From contig OX344750.2 of NCBI GenBank assembly GCA_947034885.2, forward strand, positions 39,542,821 to 39,606,820: 64,000 bases of DNA. The letters run 5' to 3'. This document shows, piece after piece, positions 23,963 through 34,854 of this stretch. The notes below the pieces were generated by a model. The model worked only from the letters and a program-made list of their open reading frames with translations. It was not told the DNA's origin and made no database searches. Numbering within the stretch: position 1 is the first letter of the stretch; every line of letters begins with the position of its first letter. Position numbers and translations under genes: made by a program. The DNA is from Thuidium tamariscinum. Its lineage: Eukaryota > Streptophyta > Bryopsida > Hypnales > Thuidiaceae.

Positions 23963-26900
23963 TTGGTCACGGGCTCAAATTTTCCTTACCATGTTTTGTA
24001 AAAATGAAAAATAATTTTTATTCCTACTTCAAACATTGTAATTTTTCAATCAATAAGGTCAAATGGGCTGAAATTTTTTCCACACATCCTTGCATTTGTT
24101 TAACATACTTCTGTACGGCTAGAATTGGAAAAAAAGAAAGTTTTAGTTTTGATTTTGCACAATGCATAAACAATCGGCAGTTTTGGACTTTCCCTCTTTC
24201 AGAAAACCCTCCGGGCTTTCGGGGTTATATATCAATTAGTGTAGGTAATTTAGTTGCAGCCTGGCTATGAATGGACAATTTTATCTACTGACAAAAGGTG
24301 GACTTTTGAAAAATATTCCTTTTCTATTTGCAGAAACCCATTCACTCACTGCTGCAACAAAAAATTCAGTTGCCTCAAATCATTTGTAGCTGGCAATTAT
24401 CGATTACAGGACAAATATATTTTAATTATCCAATGAGGAATTTCCACTGATTTTAAGTTTGACAGCCATTTGTGTACGGATCAATCACTTGGTATGTGTG
24501 CAGTGTAATTACCTGCACCAACTGATTTGTTAATTGATTTTAAATGCTAGAAGCTACTAGCCTTACATGAATATTTTAAACAACTATATATAGAGATCCA
24601 GGGCTTTTTTGGGCTTTCTAGTGCCAGATTGCACCAGAAAAAATAATCTGGCTGAAAAGCACTACAAAAAAATGCCAAAAAAACTTGGATGAAATCGTCA
24701 AATAACTTTGAAATTATAAATAATATTAGATGAAATCGTCCGATTGTGGATGAAAACTGTACTATACATCCAATAAGTGGATGAATGTTGCAATTTAGAG
24801 CACCACTACAACATTTTATATCGCCACTATGGCACTTCTTCAAATATAAAAAAAAAGCTTCGGTGTTTTTAATGCAATGGGTTTGCCCACTTGTTAAAAA
24901 AATGAAAAAAACCCTGTAAAGATCTTCCTCTTTGAATTTTGTACGAGTATTTGTATATTTTGTAAAAATATTCATGAATGTATAGGGTTTTCTAATCAAA
25001 TGAAGTAGGTTACAATAGATATTATCATTAGGATAGTTCATGCTTTATTGTATTGATATTGTAATGAAATATGATGGATTTGGTGCATGAAAAACAATTG
25101 TCATATATGTATTTCATGTGGGCAAGAAAGTGGTTACAATTCAATGTGTACTTTGATATTTCAAATATCTCTATTTGGCTTAGATAGTTGTGGTTTTATT
25201 GGTCTTTTTTCCATTTATATTTTGAATTCCTTATAGATGGATCCATAAAAAATTTGGCTCAAAGACAAATTATAATTCAATTCTAGGTGGAACAAAAATA
25301 TGTTTTAAGTGTTATAACCATCTACATTTTCTTTCTTTTATAGCAACCACTTGAATCTAAAAATTCCTTTGTTCTAATATCTAAGTGTTTTGAAGAAGGA
25401 CAAACCACCCACCGTACCCCTCCCTTCTTTTTACACTAAATAGGATTAAGGGGATTAAAAATGACTAAAGGGACTTATCATAGAAGATTGTAGATGTTTA
25501 AAATATAATGTGCAATCCCTAAAAACTTAAATAACTAATCATGTACATCAAAGTTAGAAATCTATGTAGTATAAAATGATGATAAATTAATATAGGTCCA
25601 TAAAAGTCCCTATTTAATAACTAGGAATAGTTGTAAGAAATTGATTTTTTATCTTGAAAATAATTAATTTTGTATGTTTTACCTTACAAAGCTAAGTCAA
25701 TGTTGTTTGTTCTAAATATAATTCAAATTTTAAAATTTTTCCAATCCATGTTGATAAAAGAATTGTGAATGTTTTCTATAATGAAATTTTTGGAGCAATG
25801 TTCTAGATGTAGCATTCCTATTGAGCACTCATAGAAATAGTTTAGATAGATTCATATTTGAGTTCATAAAGTCTAAATATATACTAAGAGTGTCTTCTCT
25901 ATTTTTTTATGACAAAGTTACATAGATGTTATAGACACTAGGTGGGTTTCAATTCATGTGCAATCCAATAATGTAAATAGCATTGTTAGGATCACACTAT
26001 TAGTGTGTATTATAGTTAGTTAATGAACAATTAGCAAATTGGATAAAAAAAACACAATTGCTTTTAAGATCCACTATAAAACTAGAGAATGTTGATACCC
26101 AAATAGATGGATGGCAAGATGGATGGTGTTTGAGACAATGTTTGTTGCTTTAATTTTCTTCTCGATTGGGTTCCTTTTAGATCTTTGTAGGGTTCACTCA
26201 TTTCATTTATCAAAACAATTTCCTATCTTGACATTCAAAACATAGATTGTTATAAAATCAATTGTCATTTCATTTCTTCAAAAAGTTCTAAATACATGTA
26301 TAACACAATACCAATTTAGGACTACTCAAAATATCTCATTGTCCTAGTGTTTCAAAATAGTAAGAGTTGAAGGAAGGAGAAGCACCATACAATAATGTAT
26401 GGTGCTCTACAATCTTGATTATCTTCTAAAGTTCCTTGATGTTTGTAGTCCTAATACTTGTCTCCAAATTAAAGCTAAAGTCTTCATCTATATTTATTTT
26501 GAATGAATTTCTTTATAGGATCCTTTGCTAGTAACTTCTTCAAGTACATCCTCTCCAAATTTTAGAGTGGTTATCCCTACCATTTGCAAAATTAATTCAA
26601 TGTGCCTACACTTAAAAAGAAAAGCCTTTTTTTTTCCTTTTGAAAATTAAAGTTTGTCTTCTTTAGAAAAAACATGTAATTCCTATAATTTGTCTTTTCT
26701 ACTTAGTATCTTGAAAGATAGTTTGTGGATAAATGTTAGAAAATTATAATTAGAAAATATCATTTTCATCTTTTAAAAAATGATGAAATAGAAGTTAGTA
26801 GTGAATGACAGAAAAAAATAAACCACTAACAACTTTGACAAAAATTATGAATTTTTAATATCAATGGTGAAAATATTCTAGTTTATAATTGGTATCTTCT

Positions 26901-27471
26901 TCTTGTATTTTTATTTGAGAATTTTCAAAATTGAATTCAAAAATTGACTTGATGTATTTATCCTACCTTCATTGCCTCCAAAATAAATTAATTCCTCATA
27001 AATTTTACCTCAATTACATTTGGAATTGAATGATTTTAACATTAAAGTAGGCATATGTCTACAAATTATAATAAAATTAATTGATATTTCTCTAGAATAT
27101 ATTATTAGCCACCCAATTTTACATATCAATTTAAAAACTTCTGACTTTTGCATTGTTTAATGTAGCCACCTAAAACAAAAATTCATGCATATATTAGGGT
27201 GATTAGTATCCATCCTAAAAATTTCATAAAAAAACTTGAAATCATCAAATCAATAGAGTATATATAAATTCTCAAAAATCCCAAAGTAGTGTCCTTAGTC
27301 CTTTAGAAATTCTACTACTGTATGGGGGATGCTAAACAATTTCAAATATGCACTCTATAATGACATGTTCTCTTGGTATTAGTGGAAACCATTCCCAAGA
27401 CAATAGATAACTAGTCATATTTTTTCAAGTGGTAAAACTAGTCACATCGGTCCTATCCAAAGTTTTATTTA
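23963..27471. other. AT-rich gene-less DNA
   Basis: No gene. A 164-residue minus-strand frame (24547-25041) is AT-driven and shows no domain. A tail-like motif with an A-run, GCAATGGGTTTGCCCACTTG, lies at about 24874-24893. The rest has no element with clear ends. Confidence 0.4.
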
Positions 27472-28000
27472 ACTCCTAAAGGATTTAGGCACATTTTAGA
27501 TAGAAGTTGTTAAAAAATTGCCACTTTTTAGGGTAGTGAGAAAAACTGTTTTTTTCTTTTCAAAATTCAATTATAAATTTTTTTACTAAACTACTATGGG
27601 AATATGTAGAAAAAATTCAAAAAATCTAAGAGTACAAATTGAAAAATTATAATGTGAAGTTAGAAGAAAATGCTTCTTTTGACCTTGCTTGACAAAGTCA
27701 ACAACCTTTAACTTCTCCTAAAATGATATTTTACACTACACATGGTTACATCTAACTAACACAATTGCCAATTTCAAAAGTAAATGAGGAATTTAGCAAC
27801 AGTTGTTTGAGCTCCTCAAAATGTTCAGGGCATCATAACTTTTGATCTAGGCACCTGAATAGAAAAAGAATTCATCAAGGGGGCATATATTTACACATTG
27901 TGTCTAAATTTGAGGAACATTTGATGAAAAATGACTTTGTAAGAACCTATACAAGATTTCTTAACTACATTGAATGGACACTTGGTCCTTCAGGGATTAA
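27472..28000. mobile_element. TTAACCCCTAAA-family element, short copy
   Basis: Ends TTAACTCCTAAAGGATTTAG and TTGGTCCTTCAGGGATTAA in inverted orientation, 0.53 kb. Interior homology to other copies was not established; it is probably an internally deleted or diverged derivative. Confidence 0.55.
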
Positions 28001-28319
28001 CCTTTAAAATTATAGAGGCCCAAAAGTGACCAATGGATGACTTTCAGGATTATTGTAGAAATGAAGATTGCACCTATTTGATCCTTAAGTCAAATCATTG
28101 TTGGTAAAGTATATTGGTGATAGCCTCGTATCCTCTCAAGGTTGTTCCGTAAAGAATGCAACCTCCTATAATCAAAGTAACCACCAAAATGTTCAAATCA
28201 TTGAACCAAAAGGTGCATTCTTTGTTCCTATAGTCAACAATGAAGTCATCCATTAAACACTTTTGGTCTGCATTTGTCCTTTATGATTTAATCTTGTAGG
28301 AATGCTAGAGACCATAGTG

Positions 28320-28530
28320 GTCCAATTGATGACACAAAATCATTCTATTCAAGACAAAAGTACATATGTTCATCCTTAAAATTTTATGTAGAAAAGGAGA
28401 TTTTATTGAATAGTTTGACCTCTTACAAATGTTTTTGAAATTTTTTAAAGTGGATGATTCATACTATACCCCCAAAGGACAATTTCCATGGTGACCAACA
28501 AGCTTCTCTTTCCAAGGTTAAGCAAGCAAG
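28320..28530 (+). repeat. Dispersed repeat, copy 1 of 3
   Basis: Co-linear with about 48580-48780 and 56450-56655: ATTCAAGACAAAAGTACA, ATGTTCATCCTTA, GTGGATGATTCA and a block GGACAATTTCCATGG with ACCAAC. The type and true ends are unknown. Confidence 0.6.
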
Positions 28531-28615
28531 GTTGATTTTCACAGAATGGTGCAGCTTTTAAAAAAATTTAAAATCAATTAATTTTTTTTAAACACATGGA
28601 CAATTTCCATTGAAA

Positions 28616-29644
28616 TAGTACAGAGAAGCAGAGGCGAGCTCCCCGGCGGGTCCGGTTGGTTTCACCGCACCCTCCGTCCCTTCTTGACGACGCTGAGTAA
28701 GTTATATGTTGTCCGTGATGGGTCCGGGAATCCAAGGAAGCGGACTCACAAGTTGCAGCAGCTTCAGTTGGACCCCCAATTCCCTGCTGGGGTGGACAGT
28801 GAAGGAGGAGCTGGAAACAAGGCCCGTCGTTGATTAGGGCCTAAAAATACAAAAAAGAATGGTAGCAAAAGGATTCGCGTGTATCTAGCATTCCGCGTTA
28901 GCTATGGAGGGGAGGGAGGGAGGGAGACTGTGCACACAAGCCTGCTGCAAGCCTGCAACTCATCTCATCATCACTGGTACAGTATTCTTCTGCAGACGAA
29001 GGAAGAGGGAGGGAGGGAGGGACGGAGGGACGGAGAGGGGAATCTTGGCGAGGCTATTTTTAAGCGCGGAGCAGACGACTGAGCAGACGGAGGTCACGGA
29101 CCCCCCTCCCTCCCTCCGCTCCCCTTCAAGTTGGATTATGATTATTTCCCTTCGAAACCTCCCTGCGCTGCGAAGCCTCCTTGTTTCTGGGGTCGTCGCT
29201 TCTTCTCTCACAAGCGCAGCTAGCTGCTGCAGTTCAGTTCTGCGGTTCTGCCCAGGCTGGGCTGGGGCGCGAGGCTGGACTGTAGGTACCGTGTCTTTAT
29301 TACGGTTTCTCGCGTTTGGTGCCGCTGCTTCCTCGCAGGCATAATTTCGTCGCCCCGGCTCTGACAAGCAACACTGGTTTTAGGACATGGGTCTTGCACG
29401 GCCGTGTCCATGGCTCCATGCAGTAATGATGGGTCGTCCACTAGGGAGAAAAAACCAACAACAACAACAAAGCCTCCGTTCATCCACACAGTGTCGGACA
29501 TTACTTCGATACAGTACTGAATGGATCTCCTTAACTTACATCCAGCTACAGGAGGAACTGAAGCTAGGTTTCCTCTCCCCCCAAGTTATGGCCCTGTTCT
29601 TCTTCTTCCTCCCTCCAGGCCGAGGGAGGGTCTTAACCCACTCA
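28616..29644. other. GC-rich island, no gene recognised
   Basis: Begins abruptly next to a poly(T) tract and the tail-like motif at 28595-28612. It contains GGGA/GGAC short repeats (about 28908-28925 and 29005-29040). Overlapping frames exist on both strands (up to 146 aa) but are low-complexity and conflict with one another. It might be an old promoter or leader fragment, or a retroposed copy; neither is shown. Confidence 0.35.
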
Positions 29645-30505
29645 GAGCATCCCCATGCCATACACGGCAAAGAGGGGCGCCAAATCTTGATTTGGAGTGC
29701 TCAGTCAGTTAGCCCGAGCCTTGTGGTTCTTCCTTGCCCCATTCCTGAAACTTTAATTGACACGTCAAGACAGGAGTTCATCAATTTAGTACAAGTACCT
29801 AAAACATGAAAAACTTCATTCTACTAAGAGCATCCCCACGCCTACACAAAAGAAGAAGCAAACTGGGCAAGTGGTCGGGCCCGGCCATGTGAATTGCCCC
29901 ATGGCACGCACGGGGAAGGAAAAAATAAGGCCGGGCCCGGCCAAATTTGGTGATGGCTTGGCCAAATGACAAGCCATCAAGTGCACCCGGCATGCCTTTT
30001 TTTTTTGCCTTTTTTCCAACTTCCGAGGCACTTGGGATTAGAAAAAGGTTTTCTCATGTTGGAATCTCCTTAGGTGCCACCTTGAAGTCCGAAATAACTT
30101 GTTTCCCCGCCTCGTTGGCCGTATTGGGGTGGGACAAATTTTTTTTAGCCGGGCCCAGGCTTCCTTAATGGCTTCGCAAGTAGTCCCTGGCCGGGCCATT
30201 TGCTCGAGCCAGGCGTGGGGATGCTCTAATGAGGTGCATCTTATGAGTGACTTTGCACACAATACTTACCTTTTTGCATTTACAAGCCCAAGGGCCGAGA
30301 ACTGATCTGCACATAGTAACTCGAAATCTGAACCAGATTACATAGCGTGCCACGCTTTGCACACACAATTTGGTCGTGTCCCCATCAAAGTATGGAGTTG
30401 ACATTTTTTTTTTCATTTAGCAAGTCTGGCATGGGGCTCTCCCACTGCCTTGGCCCACCCAATGAACATGTTTTGCCTATTTAGCATGTTGGCATGGGGA
30501 TGCTC
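29645..30505. mobile_element. GAGCATCCCC MITE (outer), interrupted by a second one
   Basis: Ends GAGCATCCCCATGCC and GGCATGGGGATGCTC are perfect 15-bp inverted repeats, with TCA on both sides (29642-29644 and 30506-30508). Removing the inner element and one TAA leaves about 459 bp. Confidence 0.9.
29828..30226. mobile_element. GAGCATCCCC MITE (inner), TAA duplication
   Basis: 399 bp, perfect TIRs GAGCATCCCCACGCC / GGCGTGGGGATGCTC, flanked by TAA (29825-29827 and 30227-30229). It has subterminal GGGCCCGGCC. Nested in the outer element, so it is younger. Confidence 0.93.
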
Positions 30506-30872
30506 TCAGGACGTAAGGACTCCGGTAAATAAGTTTTAAGGAATTTATGGAAACAAAGGATGGAATCTATTGATATAAGAAATCTGATAGATCTCTGGTT
30601 GACAAACATGTTGATAGAATTGCATCCTTTTAGGGTTTGCTATGAGGATAAGAGTGTCCAATAACTAATTGACTTTCAAAGGTATTGCAAAACAAACAAT
30701 GCCTCTATTCATTTAAGAATATGATCATAGGCACTTCATGCTATGGTCAAAGATTGAGAGGTTGTTGATTTTTATACATCAAATTGCAAGGAACCAAGAA
30801 TTTACCATTGTAATTGGTGGAAATTGATGGTCTTTCAACCTTTGGTCTAAAGTACACTTATGTTTTGGCAAA

Positions 30873-31150
30873 CATTAGAAGAGATTTGAGGCCTTTAGAA
30901 GATTGCAAGTTCCTAGATTGTGGGAACGCAAAAACTACTTCATGAACATAGAAATACATGAATTTGATTTAGGTCAAGAGTGTGCCATATCATTAAATTT
31001 TTTTGACTTTTTTTTTTGCATTTGAAGACCAATAATTTTATTTACTTATTTATTTGATAATTGTTGGCTTGATAGTAGCCGACAATTTTGGGAACAATTT
31101 TGAAAACAAACATAAAATGGCCCCCTGGAGGCATCAAATCTCCCCTAATG
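30873..31150. mobile_element. MITE, CATTAG family
   Basis: TIRs CATTAGAAGAGATTTGAGGC and GGCATCAAATCTCCCCTAATG-type end, 278 bp. The interior contains CCTAGATTGTGGGAACGCA, similar to the relatives at 13553 and 48856. Confidence 0.83.
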
Positions 31151-31183
31151 CTATTGTGGTAATAGGCTCATGTCCTTCCAAGG

Positions 31184-32264
31184 TTAACTCCTAAAAGACC
31201 AAATGGTGGTTGAATGAAGTTTATATTTAAATTATATTTGATTTATACTTAATTTTATATAGGGACAAATTCAATGTAGAATGAAAGTTGGAAATATTGA
31301 AAGTAGGTTGCAAAATGATGATCTCAAAGAGTTTAATGAATGGAACCATGACATTAGTACATATAACAAAGACTTGTATGTGGTCTTTGTATCACTAAAG
31401 TAGCATCTAGAAACTAATAGTGGAATTTGAAAACCTTAGGCCAACCTAAACAATGGTCAAAGTTTCTTTTATTTTTATTTATATTTATTTATCTACTTAA
31501 TACACATGAAAAGTGATTCACACAATTTTATAGTAGTTGAGGGATTCTTTTAGATAATCATTGTAAAGTTTAGAGACTCAAATCCTAATGCTAGAAGAAT
31601 GTTGAGGACAATTTTTGTCTTTGATTTAGAAGGTCAACCAAGATTTGAGAATGAATGATTTTCATCCAATTTTTTGATTGCAACTTTATTAATTCTATAT
31701 TATCATTAGTGACCAAAGTTCAAAATATTTTAGTTGTATTTTGATTATATAATGTAGAGGTTTATCAAGAAATGCTAAACTATTCAATGTATTTCAATAG
31801 ATTGAGATGTTTCTCTTTAGACTTGATTTTGCAATTCAAAATGATTTCTTTTGCTTTTGACCAAATCTAAGAAGCTTCTAAAGTTTGATCTCTACTCCAC
31901 TTGAAGATTTTGAAAAATTCTTTACAATAAGTATTTTAGAAAATTTTGATGTTGAAGGTCTATGACCAAATTTCTAAATATGGATGTTGCAATGCTATGA
32001 TCTATAATTTACTTCTATTTAAAAAAAATTCTAGATTTTTTGAATATGATTTTATTGATTTGTATTTGAGATGAATTTTTCATATTTTTTCTTTGGAGAT
32101 TTGTGATGCTTTGAATACTTTTGACAAGTATTGAGCATGTTATTTCATCTATGACAAATTGAAACCAAAAAATTCACTCTTATATAGCAAAAAAATAAAT
32201 AGTACAATGTAAAGGCTTTCAAATTTAACTACACCATCATGGACTCTACTCTTGAGGGGCTAAA
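31184..32264. mobile_element. Possible TTAACCCCTAAA-family element, long copy
   Basis: TTAACTCCTAAAAGACC at the left and CTTGAGGGGCTAAAG at the right are in the expected inverted orientation about 1.08 kb apart. I did not find strong interior homology, so the pairing is tentative. Confidence 0.4.
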
Positions 32265-32535
32265 GGTTGAAGGTATAGTTTGGCCAAAAATTGTCAAAAA
32301 TTGTCATATTCTAAGATATTGCCTATCTAAAAATAAAATTAGTTTTATGGAAATTAACTATACAATATTGCACTATCTACACTACTAACTATAAAAACTT
32401 TTGAAAAAAACATAGAACTTTCACTCTATAGGTTATAGTTTCACAACATTTAAAAAGAAAAGATTTTTTTTCTTGACTCTACCCTAAGAATCAACCAACT
32501 TCAAGCTATAGGCCTATATATGCAGATGCACCTAT

Positions 32536-32804
32536 ATGATCAATTTCGTTAAAATGGCAGTATTCCGAGTGCCATTTTGACAAATTCCTGTGCCATTTTG
32601 ACATATTTCATGTGCCACTTTGACAAAGTTCAAGTGTCATTTTGACATATATTGTGTACCATTTTGACATAGAGGCTTAGTGGTAGAGGAAGAAAATGTG
32701 CCATTTTAACGGAATGTTGTGCCACTTTAACGGAATGTTGTGCCACTTTAAAGGAATATCATGCCATTTTATTGGAGTATCGCCATTTTAACGAAATTGA
32801 CCAT
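32536..32804. mobile_element. MITE whose interior is a minisatellite of its own terminus
   Basis: TIRs ATGATCAATTTCGTTAAAA and TTTTAACGAAATTGACCAT, flanked by CTAT on both sides (32532-32535 and 32805-32808). Between them run about ten units of 20-26 bp: first GTGCCATTTTGACA-type, then GTGCCACTTTAACGGAATGT-type. The second type is a variant of the terminal repeat itself. Confidence 0.88.
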
Positions 32805-33179
32805 CTATAAGTCTATAAATCAATCAAAGTATTGTGGTGATTGGTTTGGTACTTTAATCTTCTAGGAAATAACTCATAGGATGAGATTTCTGAGGCTATA
32901 CTTAAAATAGCTCCCCCCGAAGTGCTACCAACTTTACTATGGACACATGTATCTCCAAAATCAATTATATACCTATACGAAAGAAATTGTTTTAGAACCA
33001 AATTTTATTCCTTTGTAACTTTTGCATACTGTATCCAAATGCCACCTTCTGTGGTGCATTGGAACCCCCTTTTTTTTTTTTCCGAATCAAATGTAAACCC
33101 ATTGAATTGGAACCTTCTTTGAAGTACCAACAAGTAAATATGAAAATCTGACGGTCTAACTAATAATACTACTTAGGCA

Positions 33180-33908
33180 CAGAAGCAAAGTGACGGTTTG
33201 GGGGGGTACCCACGTTATGCCTGATGTTTCTTCAACAGTTTAGCAGCTTGGTTCCTCCGACCCAGCCCCAACCCGAGCACAGAAATCGCTCTGACTCTCT
33301 TTCGTCAGTGCACGTTGGGCCGTTGGGGGTGGGGAGCAAGGGAGGAGCAAGTTGAAGCTACCCGAGCTCGTCACGCGCCACCGTTGGATGGGAGCGTGAT
33401 CGGGCTGGTTTCCCTGGATTCTGTTCCCAGGCGGTCCTTCTTCCCTTCTTCGTCTCCCTCTCTTGTCCGGAGCGGATCCTTTCTTTAGCTCTTCCCGAGC
33501 CTGCAATAACCCTTTCTCACCAGTGATCAGTGGTTGTGTCTGGGCAGGAGCCGAAACTTACATGCTCTGATTAGAATTATATATCTACCCCTTTATTGTC
33601 AGGCTGCCTTTCCTATTCATTGCATTGAGGCGCGCGGGCACTGGGCAGCCAGGCACCCCGCTTTTTGGTTGTCGTCGTCGTCGACCGTCAGTCGTCCTCG
33701 AGTCTGGGTTCTAGTGCTGCAAGCGATCCGCACCTTCGCCGCAACATTAAGTTCAGTTAACTTACTCACTCCGTGGCCCCCACTCGTGGCTTGCTGGCTG
33801 GCTTGCGTTGTGCATGTGGGCTTGCTCCCTAGCTCTCAACCTGCTGCCCTGGATGGCGGGGTGCTTCTCCCCAGTCGATCAGCCCGGCTTGCGCTTAGGA
33901 ATCCGGCC
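33180..33908. other. GC-rich upstream region of the MYB gene
   Basis: Sequence changes sharply from AT-rich repeats to GC-rich DNA at about 33.19 kb, starting near a G-run (33199-33205). Several overlapping short frames exist on both strands, none recognisable. Most simply it is the proximal promoter or regulatory region of the MYB gene. Confidence 0.4.
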
Positions 33909-33915
33909 TATATAG
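33909..33915 (+). promoter_or_regulatory. Candidate TATA box of the MYB gene
   Basis: TATATAG within GGCCTATATAGAGCTC, in a GC-rich context upstream of the MYB gene. It is the best TATA-like match I found between 33.2 kb and the start codon. If used, transcription would begin near 33940 and give a genomic leader of about 0.9 kb, parts of which may be intronic. Inferred only; no transcript start is known. Confidence 0.45.
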
Positions 33916-33939
33916 AGCTCGGTTTTCCTCCACTGCAAG

Positions 33940-34854
33940 GCTTTGGCACTTTGCTTCAGTGCTGCTAGAGAACACACTTCGTACTGGAGGTCGACGACAG
34001 GTCGTCACATCGAGGAGTTGAACCTCGTGAATCGCTAGCTGCACTTGGAGAGGAGTTCGGACTGGGACAAGGTTGCTACGGAGCCAGCGACGTCTTCGAG
34101 AAGGAGAAGCGAGCTAGACAGCGGAGGATCTTCGGGTACTCTGAATGTGCTCGGGCGGCTTCTTCGAATAATGTGTTGGACGCTGAACACATTCGTAGGC
34201 TTGGATATTCAAAGGTGTTCGGCGGGCGTCCTTTCCACACCGAATTTTTTTCGACGATGCACGGAAATGGTTTGTGGGAAATGCGTGTTACTGGACTAGC
34301 TCGTGAAGTGCAGATGTTGAAGCTTCGTGTACACACAAGAGGTGAGGGGGTTCATCTGTAGAAATCGATGGGTTTGGGTCCTTTCGGAGGCGATACCAAC
34401 AGAGTACTTCGACGGCAGTAGAAGCTCCCATGAGGAGCATTGCATTCCTCCGTGCCTGACGGGATACCGAAATCCGGTGAGAAAAGGGAGTTTGTTAGAT
34501 AGGGGAAGAGCATACGACGCTGCAGCCACGCTGGCTCGCTTCTTCATTTTATCAGAGCGAGAATTGAAACGGCAGCAAGCTGCGGTACGGTTGGTGGCAG
34601 TCCAGCCGAGGGTTTGACAACATAGTCACATGATCAATTTCTATTATTTCCTTCTCGCTGCTCTAGTAAGTGAACTTCCTCCTCGTCACGCACATTCCAC
34701 CACCAAAACGATTGGTGCCGCAACTGCAACTGGGAGATGCCGCGAAAGGTTGGAGCGTGTGTCTAGCTCTCTCCCCCACTAATTGTACGTGTTTCCACAT
34801 CGGGCATGCTCTCTCTCTTCTGTCAGTTGGCAAGGTTTACCCAAGGATAGGAAT
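33940..34854 (+). promoter_or_regulatory. Probable MYB 5' leader region
   Basis: GC-rich stretch between the candidate TATA box and the MYB start codon. It holds several ATG triplets with short reading frames, so either these act as upstream ORFs or part of the leader is spliced out. One possible leader intron runs from a donor at about 34341 (AGAG|GTGAGG) to a pyrimidine-rich acceptor at about 34665 (GCTCTAG). None of the short frames resembles a known protein. The last 50 nt carry the miR156-like site listed separately. Confidence 0.4.
34806..34825 (+). promoter_or_regulatory. Candidate miR156/miR529-type target site in the MYB leader
   Basis: The 20-mer ATGCTCTCTCTCTTCTGTCA differs from the classical miR156 target site of SPL genes only at its first base. 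Paired with canonical miR156, positions 2-13 (including the 10/11 cleavage point) are perfect; mismatches fall at position 14, as in SPL targets, and at 20. The site ends 29 nt before the ATG. Part of it is a CT run, common in plant leaders, so chance similarity is possible. Whether this lineage expresses the miRNA and whether the leader contains the site are untested. Confidence 0.5.

Noticed and set aside
24547-25041. 164-residue minus-strand open frame
   Set aside because: Longest AT-rich frame outside the MYB gene, but its composition follows the AT bias, no domain is visible, and it spans the tail-like motif with its A-run.
28904-29367. Overlapping 135-146-residue frames near 29 kb
   Set aside because: Driven by GGGA and CCCT repeats, open on both strands, no recognisable motif.
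31184-32264. Firm call of a long TTAACCCCTAAA element
   Set aside because: Ends fit, but the interior was not matched to other copies; kept only as a low-confidence feature.
32550-32790. CRISPR-like array of short repeats
   Set aside because: Units are head-to-tail with no unique spacers, lie between inverted ends with a duplicated CTAT, and the genome is a plant's.
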